From positions 1 to 64,000 of the forward strand of contig JALBYF010000046.1 in assembly GCA_023212725.1 (NCBI GenBank): 64,000 bases of DNA, read 5' to 3'. Within the stretch, counting starts at the first letter, position 1. The number at the start of each line of letters is the position of its first letter. The translations under genes were made by a program, and so were the position numbers. Positions 1 through 9,331 of the stretch are shown here, piece by piece. A model generated the notes under the pieces. It ran no database searches, was not told where the DNA came from, and worked only from the letters and a program-made list of their open reading frames with translations. Origin of the DNA: Tranzscheliella williamsii (taxonomy: Eukaryota > Basidiomycota > Ustilaginomycetes > Ustilaginales > Ustilaginaceae).

Positions 1-184
1 CTGAACGAAAGCATTCGGCCGGATCGCTAATCGGGAATCCGGGTCGGGTTAGCGAGTTAGCGGGTCGATGAATCATTCCCCTTTTTTCCTGGAGGTTCGA
101 CATTGCTGTGCAGAGGCCCATGCGTTCTTCTAGCCTCTTTACCACGGTTGGACACCTTCAGGAGGGCCAGGAAAACGGTACAGA

Positions 185-1480
185 ATGCCCTCGGATCACC
201 AGCAGCAGCTCGAAACGCTGCTCGACTCCAGCCACATTGGGATTCTGGACGGGGGACTTGCTACGTACCTGGAAGATGGACTGCATTTTGACCTCTCCAA
301 AGGCCCGCTCTGGAGCGCCCGCCTCCTGGACGAGAAGGAAGAGGACGTCAGTAACGGGAAGGGACGCAAAGGGATCTTCGACGCACATCTGCATTACCTC
401 GAGGCTGGAGCGGAGATCATAGGAGCCGCGACCTATCAGGCTTCGCTGGAATCGTTCGAACGCGCTCAGTACAGCGAATCAGCAGCGCAGACTCTGATGA
501 CCAAGGCAGTGGATCTTGCCAGCCAAGCGCTTAGGCAGTACACGTCGAGCAGAGACGCATCTTTGCCGTCGCCTCTCGTCAGCCTGAGCCTCGGCCCATA
601 CGGTGGCATGCTTAGCAACGGGGCAGAATACACCGGAGATTACCGGGGCGTGCATTTGGGCGTGGATGATCCGCGGCGAGAGCTGCAGCCCACGCTGGAA
701 GAGATGGCAGCTTTTCATCAGCGTAGGATCGAGACGTTCATTCAACATCCAAGCTGGAGTCAGCTCGGGCTGCTTGCGCTGGAAACGGTTCCGCGAGCGG
801 ACGAGGCGCTCGCCTTCCGAATTGCGCTCGAGAACATCGCAGTTGAATACGAGAAGCAGGGCAAAGCACTCGACAAGAAACCGGTCTACATCAGCTTCGC
901 CTTCCCGAACGACCTACGGTTGCCGTGGCCTCCGGCAGCTGAGAGTGCCGCCGACGGGGAAGATGACGAGGAGATGGAAGATGAGGAAGCGGAAGGCGCG
1001 GAGGAGGACGAGATGGACTGGCTCGTCCAGATCGTGACTAGCACCGAGGTGCAGGGACGAGCGTCAAGGTGGCCGGTCGGAGGCGTGGGGATCAACTGCA
1101 CCAAGCCCTATCTGCTGCCCAAGCTGGTTGAGCGAATGTCGAGATCGCTACAAATGCTTAACAAGCCGACCGAGTCCGGTGGCATGGCCTTGCAAGAGAG
1201 GCGGAAGCAACAGGGACAGGGCAAGCCCTTGCTCTACCTGTACCCAGACGGTGGACTGCTCTACGACGCTGTGAAGAAGGTGTGGATCACGCCTACCGAG
1301 GCCGATGTGGCGGTGAGCCGCTCAGCGGAATCATGGGCTGCCAATCTGATGAAGCTGGCTAGGGACACGATGAGCAAGCATGGTGACGCATGGAGGGGTG
1401 TCTTTGTCGGAGGTTGCTGCAAAAGCGGAACTGCAGAGATCCGAGCCCTTTGCCAATGCCGCGTCAGCCAGTCGCAGTGA
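185..1480 (+). CDS. homocysteine S-methyltransferase
   Basis: Single-exon gene of 431 residues that transfers a methyl group from S-methylmethionine or S-adenosylmethionine to homocysteine, giving methionine (cytosolic Mht1/Sam4 type). The N-terminus carries ILDGGLATYLEDG (about 20-32), followed by FDAHLHYLEAGAEIIGAATY (about 65-84). The three zinc-binding cysteines of the family are visible: Cys305 in GVGINCTKP and Cys411-Cys412 in VGGCCKSG near the C-terminus. An unusual acidic insert of Asp/Glu runs from about 258 to 279, between barrel segments. The ATG at 185 is the first one in frame. The choice between S-methylmethionine and AdoMet as donor cannot be read from sequence. Confidence 0.9.
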   Translation: MPSDHQQQLETLLDSSHIGILDGGLATYLEDGLHFDLSKGPLWSARLLDEKEEDVSNGKGRKGIFDAHLHYLEAGAEIIGAATYQASLESFERAQYSESAAQTLMTKAVDLASQALRQYTSSRDASLPSPLVSLSLGPYGGMLSNGAEYTGDYRGVHLGVDDPRRELQPTLEEMAAFHQRRIETFIQHPSWSQLGLLALETVPRADEALAFRIALENIAVEYEKQGKALDKKPVYISFAFPNDLRLPWPPAAESAADGEDDEEMEDEEAEGAEEDEMDWLVQIVTSTEVQGRASRWPVGGVGINCTKPYLLPKLVERMSRSLQMLNKPTESGGMALQERRKQQGQGKPLLYLYPDGGLLYDAVKKVWITPTEADVAVSRSAESWAANLMKLARDTMSKHGDAWRGVFVGGCCKSGTAEIRALCQCRVSQSQ

Positions 1481-2020
1481 CATCGACAAAGCATAGCCAT
1501 CCGCCACAGCGACGCATCTTCACTGGCTGGAGCAACGCATTCGATTATCGCCCCAGCGACGCAAGAAGGGAGCCTTGAACATTGCTGTCCCGTCGCGGCA
1601 CTACTGCGGCGCAGCAGCAGCATCAGCCGTGCGAATGGAGGAGCGCGACGCGTCATTGTTACCTTGACATCGAATTGTTGGCACTCAAAACAAGTCACGA
1701 TCAACACTCTAGTACGTGTGAGTGTGAGTGCTTCGCCGCCGACCTCTGCGAAGTTGGGTTTTGTCCTGCTTGCGCCACTGTTCAGCAATCATGTGCATGT
1801 TTGCTGGCAAGTAACCAAGCTGGGGACGCGACGCACGAAATGGACGCGCGAGCAGCCAGGTGGTTCCATGCAGCACCTGCGCTGAACATGGCGGCCGACG
1901 CGAAGCCCAGCGAAGGCAGCATAACGTAGCAGGTAGATCGGCCAACACGATCTGACCTATCAAACTGCTTTCCAGCTGCCGTGCGAGAATAGAAGCTTCT
2001 CTGCCACATTGCTGGAAATT

Positions 2021-2060
2021 ACTGTGACTACTCAGCACTGTGACTAGGACTGTGACTGTG
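2021..2060. repeat. clustered TGTGACT repeats
   Basis: Four copies of TGTGACT or TGTGACTG occur in 40 bases. The same motif, or its complement AGTCACA, recurs in other intergenic regions of the window (8702-8716, 24582-24598, 50791-50808). It could be a regulatory-factor site or a lineage-specific dispersed repeat. Confidence 0.5.
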
Positions 2061-3420
2061 GCCGACATTTCAAACCGCATTCGCTTAGCTGTTGAAGTGC
2101 CTGTCGATCTTTTTTGACAATGCAGATCTGCAGGCAGCGCAGCGTCTGTCTTCTAATGCCTTGCGTCGAGTGGAGCAGCGGGAGCTGACACGCTCAAGTG
2201 CTGTACGCACGGGAGCGCAAGGGATTCAGATTCCGCAGGCGGGGAGCTGTCCCTCAAGCAATCACACGCTTATGACTGCCGCTTCCCTGCATCAGTTATT
2301 TCCCTCAACACGCTCGAGACGATGGTGCATCTCGCGTACCTTTGCCGTATACGTCTTTTATGCGGGTTGGGCACCTCCCCAGGCTCGTAGACCCCACTCA
2401 ATGCACGGCGATCTTGCATGCAGCCGGCCACCGCTCAACTACATACATCAAGTGGGTCTGGTGCCTCGGTACTTACGCTGAAGCGGAGCCGTGGACCTGC
2501 CCTCTCTCGCTCCGTCGTCGTCGACGGGAATCCGGAGCTCAGTGTCTTGTTGGCCTCTCGCGTTGCTTTGCTTTTGACCGTTCCCAGGCGCGGCAGCGGC
2601 GCTTTCATTACTCTTGGTGGAGCATCCTTGGCGCGTTTTGGAGGTCCGGGTGCGTGGGCTGAGAAGCGTCACTTGATTCAACACTAACAGTCTGCATCCA
2701 TTGGCGTCGTTGCGGCTCGTTGCACTCCCTTCTGGTGGCTTGCCGCGATTCTTGACGGCTATCTGATTGCGGGTCGCGACACAAACCCACCGGCAGCATG
2801 TTTCCTCGTGCTTCTGAATTCCCCACTTCTCAGACAGAGTGGTGGGTGACATGTTCGGATTGGCAGCTCCTGCATCTTGCAACGCGGGCCCTGCTCGGTC
2901 TCGCAACCATGTCCTCGCCTCGCTCAGTGTGTGGCACCGCCGTGTTGCCGTTAGCTTCTTCATCAACATACGGCCAACGTGGTCTTTCTCGGCCTGTCGG
3001 CGCCGGAGCAGGCCTCCTGTCTCCGTCAGCTCCCCCTCTCGCGGTATGTGCACGCGGCTTCATCTGGTTTGGTGGTGTCAGTTGTGCAAGACAGGTTGTG
3101 CGATTCGTTCGCGCCTTCTCCTTGCGAACTGGCCGGCGTGTGGGCTGTGACAGGCTGAGTAGACAACGCGCAACTTCCCGCCGGAGCTTTGATCATTCGC
3201 GCCCCTTCTCTCAATCTCGCCACTATGTCCGCCAAGCCCACCTTCGCTGGAAACCCGTGGTTCTTGTCCCTGCCGGTCCGGTGCCACCAGTGTCGTCCAC
3301 TGTACTCGGTCAAGAGCCCGCCCCTTATTGTCCATCTGGCACACGCGCGCAGCTTGACCATACACCTTCCTTCTTTCCCACTCCCTTCCTCCTACATCCT
3401 GTTCTTGCCCGGCCCGTAGA

Positions 3421-3567
3421 CTATTTAGTCCCCTTCCTTTCCTTACTGTCCTTTCCCTTCCCTCACCTTTCCTCACCTTCCCTATACTCAACAACACCTC
3501 CCGACCTTCCCCTTCCCACTCTTTCCGTTCTCCTCGCCTCGCCGACCTTGACACTTCGATCGTAAAG
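3421..3567 (+). promoter_or_regulatory. pyrimidine-rich leader before chitin deacetylase
   Basis: The coding-strand sequence directly upstream of the ATG at 3568 is almost entirely C and T, built of CCTT and CCCTT runs, with a weak TATACT at about 3483. Such CT-rich tracts commonly sit at transcription starts of well-expressed fungal genes. The assignment as core promoter and 5' UTR is inferred. Confidence 0.5.
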
Positions 3568-4479
3568 ATGAAGTTCTCTTCCTTCCTCACCGTGGCAGTC
3601 AGCCTGATCATGGCGGGCTCCTCCCTTGCCACGCCCACCGTAATGAGCCGCATCCCTTCCACCATCTCGGAAAACGTCCGGAGGGAGCTTTCTGGTCTTG
3701 ACGCGAGCAAGTACCAGCTGTACCGGAGAGATGTCGATGTGAACAACGGCAGCCTCGCCATCGAGAAGCGAGGTGCGCAGGTCGGTGGCCTGGTTCTGCG
3801 GTGCACTACGAGCAAATGCCTGTCGCTTACCTTTGACGACGGTCCGTACACACACGAGAAGAAGATTGTCGACACCTTGGATAACGCCGGCCAGAAGGGG
3901 ACGTTCTTTGTCAACGGTAACAACTACCGCTGCATCTACGACGAGGCTTCGGTCACCGCGCTGCGATACACTTACGAGCACGGACACCAGATCTGCTCGC
4001 ACACGTGGAGCCACCCGGACCTGTCGACGCTGTCCAACTCGCAGCTGGACAAGCAGGTGCAGCTGGTGGAGGATGCGCTGTACAAGATCCTCGGCGTTGT
4101 GCCGGCGTGTATCCGCGCGCCGTACGGCTCGATTAGCGATGCGCAGGTCCGCTACCTCAACGACCGCTGGGGCCTCGTCGTTATCGGCTGGAACTATGAC
4201 ACCAAGGACGCCGATGGCGCCGGCACCGAAGCCGGGCTCAAGCTCTACCGCGACCTCAAGGCGCCCAAGCACGCCATTGTCCTCAACCACGAAACCGTCG
4301 CCGGCACCGCCAAGACCGTCATCCCGCAGGCCGTCAACATCGTTCGCCAGAACGGCTACGCCGGCAGCCAGACCGTCGCCACCACCGTCCAATTCAACCC
4401 CTACAAGGTCGTCGGTAGCTACGGCAAGCGCGACAGCTCCTGGACCTGCAGCGGCACGCCCGACCCCGGCGCTGCCTAA
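3568..4479 (+). CDS. secreted chitin deacetylase (CE4)
   Basis: Polysaccharide deacetylase of carbohydrate esterase family 4, 303 residues, which removes acetyl groups from chitin oligomers to give chitosan in the wall or to hide chitin fragments from a host. A signal peptide spans residues 1-21 (ends SSLA). The NodB domain begins with LTFDDGP (Asp90-Asp91 region), and the metal-binding HTWSH motif is at 145-149. RAPYG (catalytic Arg motif) and LNHE near the C-terminus complete the motif set. Two KR sites before the domain could be propeptide cleavage sites. No chitin-binding module or clear GPI signal is present. The gene is convergent with ERG28. Confidence 0.92.
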   Translation: MKFSSFLTVAVSLIMAGSSLATPTVMSRIPSTISENVRRELSGLDASKYQLYRRDVDVNNGSLAIEKRGAQVGGLVLRCTTSKCLSLTFDDGPYTHEKKIVDTLDNAGQKGTFFVNGNNYRCIYDEASVTALRYTYEHGHQICSHTWSHPDLSTLSNSQLDKQVQLVEDALYKILGVVPACIRAPYGSISDAQVRYLNDRWGLVVIGWNYDTKDADGAGTEAGLKLYRDLKAPKHAIVLNHETVAGTAKTVIPQAVNIVRQNGYAGSQTVATTVQFNPYKVVGSYGKRDSSWTCSGTPDPGAA

Positions 4480-4752
4480 CCGCCCCAACAGCCCTCCTTC
4501 TCCCACCCCTGCAGCCCTCGCCCACTGGTCCTGCCTCGGCCTGGACCGTGCGGAAAGCGGCTCTACCACACTCTTTACTGCTAACAACCTCCCCAGCGAC
4601 CTTTCCGTTCGCACTTTTGTTTTCTATCCCACGGTTTCCCACGTGGTGATTATTTGTTCATTTCTTGTTTATTTGCATCAGTACACTTAGTCGTTCCCCG
4701 TTGTGGCACATGCTCATCTCGCGTGCGAAACGGCTGTGGCAGGCTTGCCTGC

Positions 4753-5528
4753 TTAGTGAACGAGGGCGCCGTACAGGTAGGCCATTGAGAAGAGGCTCGA
4801 CGCTGAGCGACGCGAAGAAATCAGAGGAGCGTGAGAAACTGGCGTCCCGGGCGGGCATCTCGGTACATGACTTACAGGCAACGGTCAGTGCGCTGATGAT
4901 ACCGGGGGTAAATTTGGCCGTCTTGTACACGAAGATCTCGGAGCCAAAGTGGGCGAGGGCGATAACGTAGGACCACATGCAGAGCTCGTATACCCTGCAC
5001 ACGGCGGGCCGATCCGATAGAAGTTTGCAAGCAAAAGCGAGGAGGGCCAGTCAGACAACACGCGACTGCGACGACCGAGGCTTCCACGCTAGGACTTACA
5101 CTCTGTCGTGGATGTTGTACGCCGCATACAGGCGGATGACCGCGGAAGTCAAGTTCCAGATGCCAACGGTGCGGCCCGACAAGGGGGTTACTGCCGGGCA
5201 GGCACGCACGAGAAGACGCATCAGAAGGGTAGCGGACGTGTCAGAAGGGTAGCAGCGTGGGGTGCGATCTTGGCCGCAAGCACGGTCTAGAGGTTTGCTT
5301 ACCGGACGCGCCAGCCTTGGCGTACACCTTCCTGCTAAAAGTGTGGTCGATGTAGTTATTCGTGCAGTTGAAGACCGCAAGCACTGCTGTGACCAGCAGC
5401 CACTTTGGGAGCACACCCTCCGGGATCCCTAACCATAGCAAGACTCTCGCGTCAGCAAGCTTTACACCGTGGCATTGTTATGCTCAGAAACTCGACCTTG
5501 TACACTTACAGGAAGCCGTTGCTGTCAT
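4753..5528 (-). CDS. ERG28: ERG28, ergosterol biosynthesis scaffold
   Basis: Five exons on the minus strand: 5528-5510, 5428-5303, 5190-5100, 4994-4876 and 4802-4753, all with GT..AG introns of 73-112 bases. The joined frame is 405 bases (134 residues). ERG28 is an ER membrane protein that tethers the C-4 demethylation enzymes (ERG25, ERG26, ERG27) in ergosterol synthesis. Family signatures are split over the exons: IPEGVLPKWLL in exon 2, TPLSGRTVGIWNLTSAVIRL in exon 3, SYVIALAHFGSEIFVYKTAK in exon 4. Four hydrophobic segments fit the known topology. The first exon is only 19 bases (MTATAS plus one base). The gene is divergent from the DNA ligase across 383 bases. Confidence 0.9.
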
Positions 5529-5911
5529 CTTGTCAGCTATATAATCTGGTCAGGAGGCAAAGAGAAGGAATGGGAAACAAGCGTTGCAGAAGATCTACAA
5601 TTGACATGGTCGAGGCGCGCCACGTTCTCCTGTCTTGTAAGCCAGGTCTTAGAGTGCAGAGTGTTAAGTCGCCAACGCCAGCATCCATGCCTCTCTACGC
5701 GAACGCCGCGTGACAGCGAGCAACACGCGTATCGCATTCGCATTCTAGGCAGGTATCACGTCTGATCGATGACAGTCTGCTGATCACTTGCTCACCCTGA
5801 CATCCCACCTCTGCAAAGGGAGGTGTGCAGCACCACTGGCTTTGTCTCCCACATGCTTGCTCAGCCGGTCTTTTACAACACCAAACGGCGTCGCACCGCA
5901 CAGCTGTAAAG
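5529..5911. promoter_or_regulatory. divergent promoter region ERG28 / DNA ligase
   Basis: This 383-base stretch separates the ATG of ERG28 (minus) from the ATG of the ligase (plus) and must contain both promoters. A TATATA lies at about 5539-5544, very close to the ERG28 start. No other clear element is seen. Confidence 0.45.
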
Positions 5912-8598
5912 ATGCTTACGAGCATCTCGATGGCCGAGGTCATTGACCCGGACACTGCCGTCTTACACATACCCAAAATGATACGCCAAGACGAATATGG
6001 CTACAGAACAAGCGTCGATGGCAAAGACGTACCTCCGCTTACGGTGATACCGCTTGGTCAGGACTTTGCCATCTCCAAAAGCGACGGCCGGACCTCGGTC
6101 GTTTTGAAGCGCTTTGCGGGCGGATACTATGTATGCTCTTGTCCAGCTTGGAAATTCAGCACGGAAAGGGACAAGGTCAAAAAGACCTGCCCACATCTCA
6201 ACGACGTGCTCGGCAGCCTCTACGAGGGTGAACGTATCTCGCTCGCAAAGGAAGCCAAGAGCACCGTCTGGGAATCATCCTCCAAGTTCCGCAGGACCAC
6301 TTCAGACACCTTGCACGCCCGCCATACTCAAGCCAAGTCTGTCCTGGACAACCACTATCGCCAGCAGTCCCAGGACCAGCAGCGGATGCCGTCTACATCA
6401 AGTGGAACTGGCAGCCGACCTACCACCACTGTCCCTTCATACCCTTCTGCTACCGCGGTGGAAGGCGGCCCACGCTCACCCCCACGCGCGCTCGCAACAA
6501 ACGAAATCAGTGCTCAAGACAAGACTGCAGCTACAGGAGCTACGAGTGATTCGGAAACAGAGGACGAAGGACAGGATGTTCAGGCTGTCGCACCTGCTCG
6601 TGCTGAAAATAGAACACCCCCTCCGCGATCGCTTGCAGGCAACACTCACATGCATACGTTGAGTGAACAGGAAGAGGATGATATTCAAGCATCTCCCTCC
6701 AAACGATCAAGGCGGGGCACGGCGGACGCCGATGAGGACAAAGTAAGTCAGAACCTGGCTGCAGTATTTTCCTGGACGGATGAAATGATATTGACGGCAT
6801 CTGATTGTGGCGCTCTCAGGTCTCTCTCCTGCTGGCCAAAAGCTGGCCATTGGACCCGGACCCGTCGAAACCGCGGTCGAAAGCGATGGACCCAACGGGA
6901 TGGTGGATCAGCGAGAAGCTGGACGGCGTCCGCGCATTCTGGGACGGCCATCGACTATATTCAAGGCAGAAGATCGAGTGGAACGCTCCTGCATGGTGGA
7001 AGAATCGTGAGTATTTCCATCCACTCCTTGCTGTATGAAAGGCGGTGGCTTACCCCTTTTCTATTGCTGGCATCGTAGGGCTTCCTAAAGACATCACTCT
7101 GGACGGCGAGCTATGGATGGCTCGTGGCACGTTCGATCAGACCTCACAGATCTGCCGCAGCACGGTAAGGATGGGTCGGCTGCGTAGTTTCAAGCACTTC
7201 CTTGAGCGAGACTCGATGGAGCGACAGTGGCTGCGAGAGCAGGTGGGCGGACGGCTGGCGAGTCAGGAGCGCGTGCGGCTCTTGCGGCAGCGCCGCCCGC
7301 GCGGACACAGAGCTGCGGGAGATCAGCACCCTGGCGGCGATGCAGCTCCGGCGGATGCTGGCGGGCAAAGCTGGAAGGCCTGGAAGCGGGCGCACAGCTC
7401 GAAGAGAAAGATGCCATCTTCACAGTGGGAGAGCGAAGCCCTTCGCCTGGCCATGGCCCAGCGCCTTCTGTCTGCCGTACTCGATGGTAGTGGCGCGCAT
7501 GCAGCGGCCATGCTACCGGGCTCGACTCGTTCACACCGGCGCAGGGTTGTGAGGCGATGTAAGAAATGCGGTCAACGGATCAAGAAAAGCCGCCGATTAC
7601 CCGACTCCACTCTGCCCGTTGCGCCAGTGCGATCCTCAGAACTGCTGCAGAATACTGATCACCGAACACCACGTTCTGCTGCTCCTCAATATGCCCACTC
7701 GCCTTATGAAATCTCGTCGGGCAAACGCATGGCGCATCCCTACGCCACACTTGCCCCTCCGCGGTCGGTAATTACGTCCGCCCATGCCTGCTCACGCAAC
7801 CCAAAGAACGCGAGCGAGTGGAACCGAATCAAGTTTATGGTGAGAAAAAGGATTCCAGTCCAGCGCTACACTGCTTCTCTGCGCACGGCATACTGATCCA
7901 AACTCGTTCGCTTCACTAGGTCTTTGACTCGCCGTCATTAGGATCCAAGCCCGTAGAAGAGCGCTGGGCTGAGATTGAGAAGAGATTCGGCGCGACGGAT
8001 GGAACGGACATCGACGACCTCGAGGGTCCGCAGATCAAGCTGGTTAGTCACATGCGATGCACTGGCAGAGAGCATCTTGTGGAAGTCATGAAGCAGGTCG
8101 AAGCGAAAGGCGGAGAAGGGTGAGTCTCTTGAAAGAAGTTGACCTGGGCTGGTATCGGGAATGCTTCACTGACCCGCCTTTGTTGCGCATTGGTGCAGAC
8201 TGATGCTTCGACGGCCGAAGTCGCGCTACGAAGGCCGGCGCAGCACGACGCTGTACAAGCTCAAGTCGTGGTACGATGCCGAGGCGGAGGTGATCGGCTA
8301 CACAGATGGCTCGGGGCGGCACGGGGGCCGGACGGGCGCGTTGGTGGCCAGGATGGCTTGCGGCACCGTCTTCCGCGTCGGCACGGGCATGTCGGATGCG
8401 CAGCGGGAGAATCCTCCGCCGATCGGCAGCATCATCAACTACCGTTTCTTTGAGCTCAGCGAAGACGGCTATCCGCGCTTCCCGGCGTTTCGCGGTATCG
8501 CCACCGACAAGTCCAAGGCCAAGGACGCCAACGTCCGTCCCCGCGCCAGCGTCATCCGCAGCAACAGCGATATGGCCCTACTCGGAAGCCCGCCATGA
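5912..8598 (+). CDS. SWIM zinc finger plus LigE-type ATP-dependent DNA ligase
   Basis: Six exons: 5912-6742, 6820-7006, 7079-7164, 7807-7839, 7920-8119 and 8199-8598, giving 578 residues; all phases agree. The N-terminus has a SWIM zinc finger, C75-x-C77-x15-C93-x-H95. A long disordered Ser/Thr/Pro/Gln linker follows to about residue 277. Then comes a minimal ligase: motif I SEKLDGVRAFWDG with adenylated Lys310, motif III LDGELW, FMVFDSP, motif IV EGLMLRRP, motif V LYKLKSW, and the OB_2 fold ending NPPPIGSIINYRF. This arrangement matches bacterial LigE and not the LIG1/LIG4 ligases of eukaryotes. Role is probably DNA repair or organellar end joining; location is unknown. The alternative start Met at 5930 is possible. 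Confidence 0.85.
7165..7806 (+). other. oversized third intron of the ligase gene
   Basis: GTAAGG..AAG boundaries join CRST to NASEWNRIKFM, exactly the spacing expected in a LigE ligase, so these 642 bases should be intron. The other introns of this gene are 72-80 bases. The first 300 bases look coding-like but hop between frames: a charged stretch from 7216, then TELREISTLAAMQLRRML from about 7304, then LEGLEAGAQLEEKDAIFTVG from about 7371. This may be a decayed inserted gene or a missed nested exon. Confidence 0.6.
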
Positions 8599-9331
8599 TC
8601 TACCAGGCGCCTCAGCACTGGGCGGCCTTGTTGACACGCACATTTCGGTCGTCCCATACCGGCATCCAACATCGCCGAGCAGCCATAACGTCGCTTGCTT
8701 TCACAGTCACAGTCTCGTGTTGACTTTGCGCTCGGAGCGTAGTCTCCGATTTACATCCTGCATAATCGACATCATCACCTTTGCGGAGAAGCAGCCTATA
8801 ATTAGAAACAGTATGTTAGAGTTGCGTATGGTTCTGTCGACATCATCCCCTTTGCAGAGCCAGTCACAATCACATACGAAATGCCAATCATGGTCATCAC
8901 TTGACGGCAGAGAGCAGCGACGAGACGGTCGTAGGCTAAATGCCCGGTATGGATGTGTGAAGAGGAGCTCTTGCTAGTATAGCCGTACCGCATACCCGCT
9001 TGGCGATCCCGCTGAGGGAACGAATAGGAGTACTGCTTGAAGCGCTATATCTTTCGTAACTTACATTTTACCAGGGCGGCGCTGCAAAGTGTGAGTCTGC
9101 AGAGTTGCGTTGACGCGGTCTGGCATAAGCCCGCATGCCTACGTGCGACCAATTCGCAGAGCCTCTAAGGGGTTCCTTCCCTTCTTCTAAAGTGTTCCTC
9201 TCTTTCTTTAAAGTGTTCCTTCCTTAGCATGTTGTCGCGCCTTGCTCGTTGATAACAACAGCAACGTTCGCATCAGCGAGCAGCCACACTGGGTCAGATC
9301 GGCACCGCATCTCGTCCAGCGACCGCGCAGC
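8599..9331. other. intergenic, 3' end of ligase and hydrolase promoter
   Basis: No gene is seen. It contains TGTGACT-type motifs (8702-8716), an imperfect direct repeat GACATCATC-CCTTTGC (around 8768 and 8838), and two copies of TAAAGTGTTCCT at about 9188-9222 just before the hydrolase start. Confidence 0.5.

Larger units (their letters stand above)
1481..3567. other. gene-free region
   Basis: About 2.1 kb between the homocysteine methyltransferase and the chitin deacetylase. Open frames on both strands show no family signature and have atypical Arg/Ser/Cys-rich composition, so I call no gene. It holds a cluster of TGTGACT motifs at 2021-2060. It ends in a long pyrimidine-rich stretch leading into the deacetylase. 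It is probably an extended promoter. Confidence 0.55.

Noticed and set aside
1582..1929. Cysteine-rich open frame that looks like a small secreted protein
   Set aside because: It starts at a TTG, has no signal peptide, and the cysteines come from GTGTGAGTGTGAGTGC-type low-complexity DNA.
2798..3565. 255-codon open frame upstream of the chitin deacetylase
   Set aside because: Composition is Ser/Pro/Leu/Arg-rich because it translates the C/T-rich leader; no family signature, and it ends directly before the real ATG.
7190..7534. Minus-strand nested gene inside the ligase intron
   Set aside because: The antisense frame begins without an ATG in good context and is Ala/Pro/Arg-rich with no family feature; the plus-strand pattern is more coding-like.
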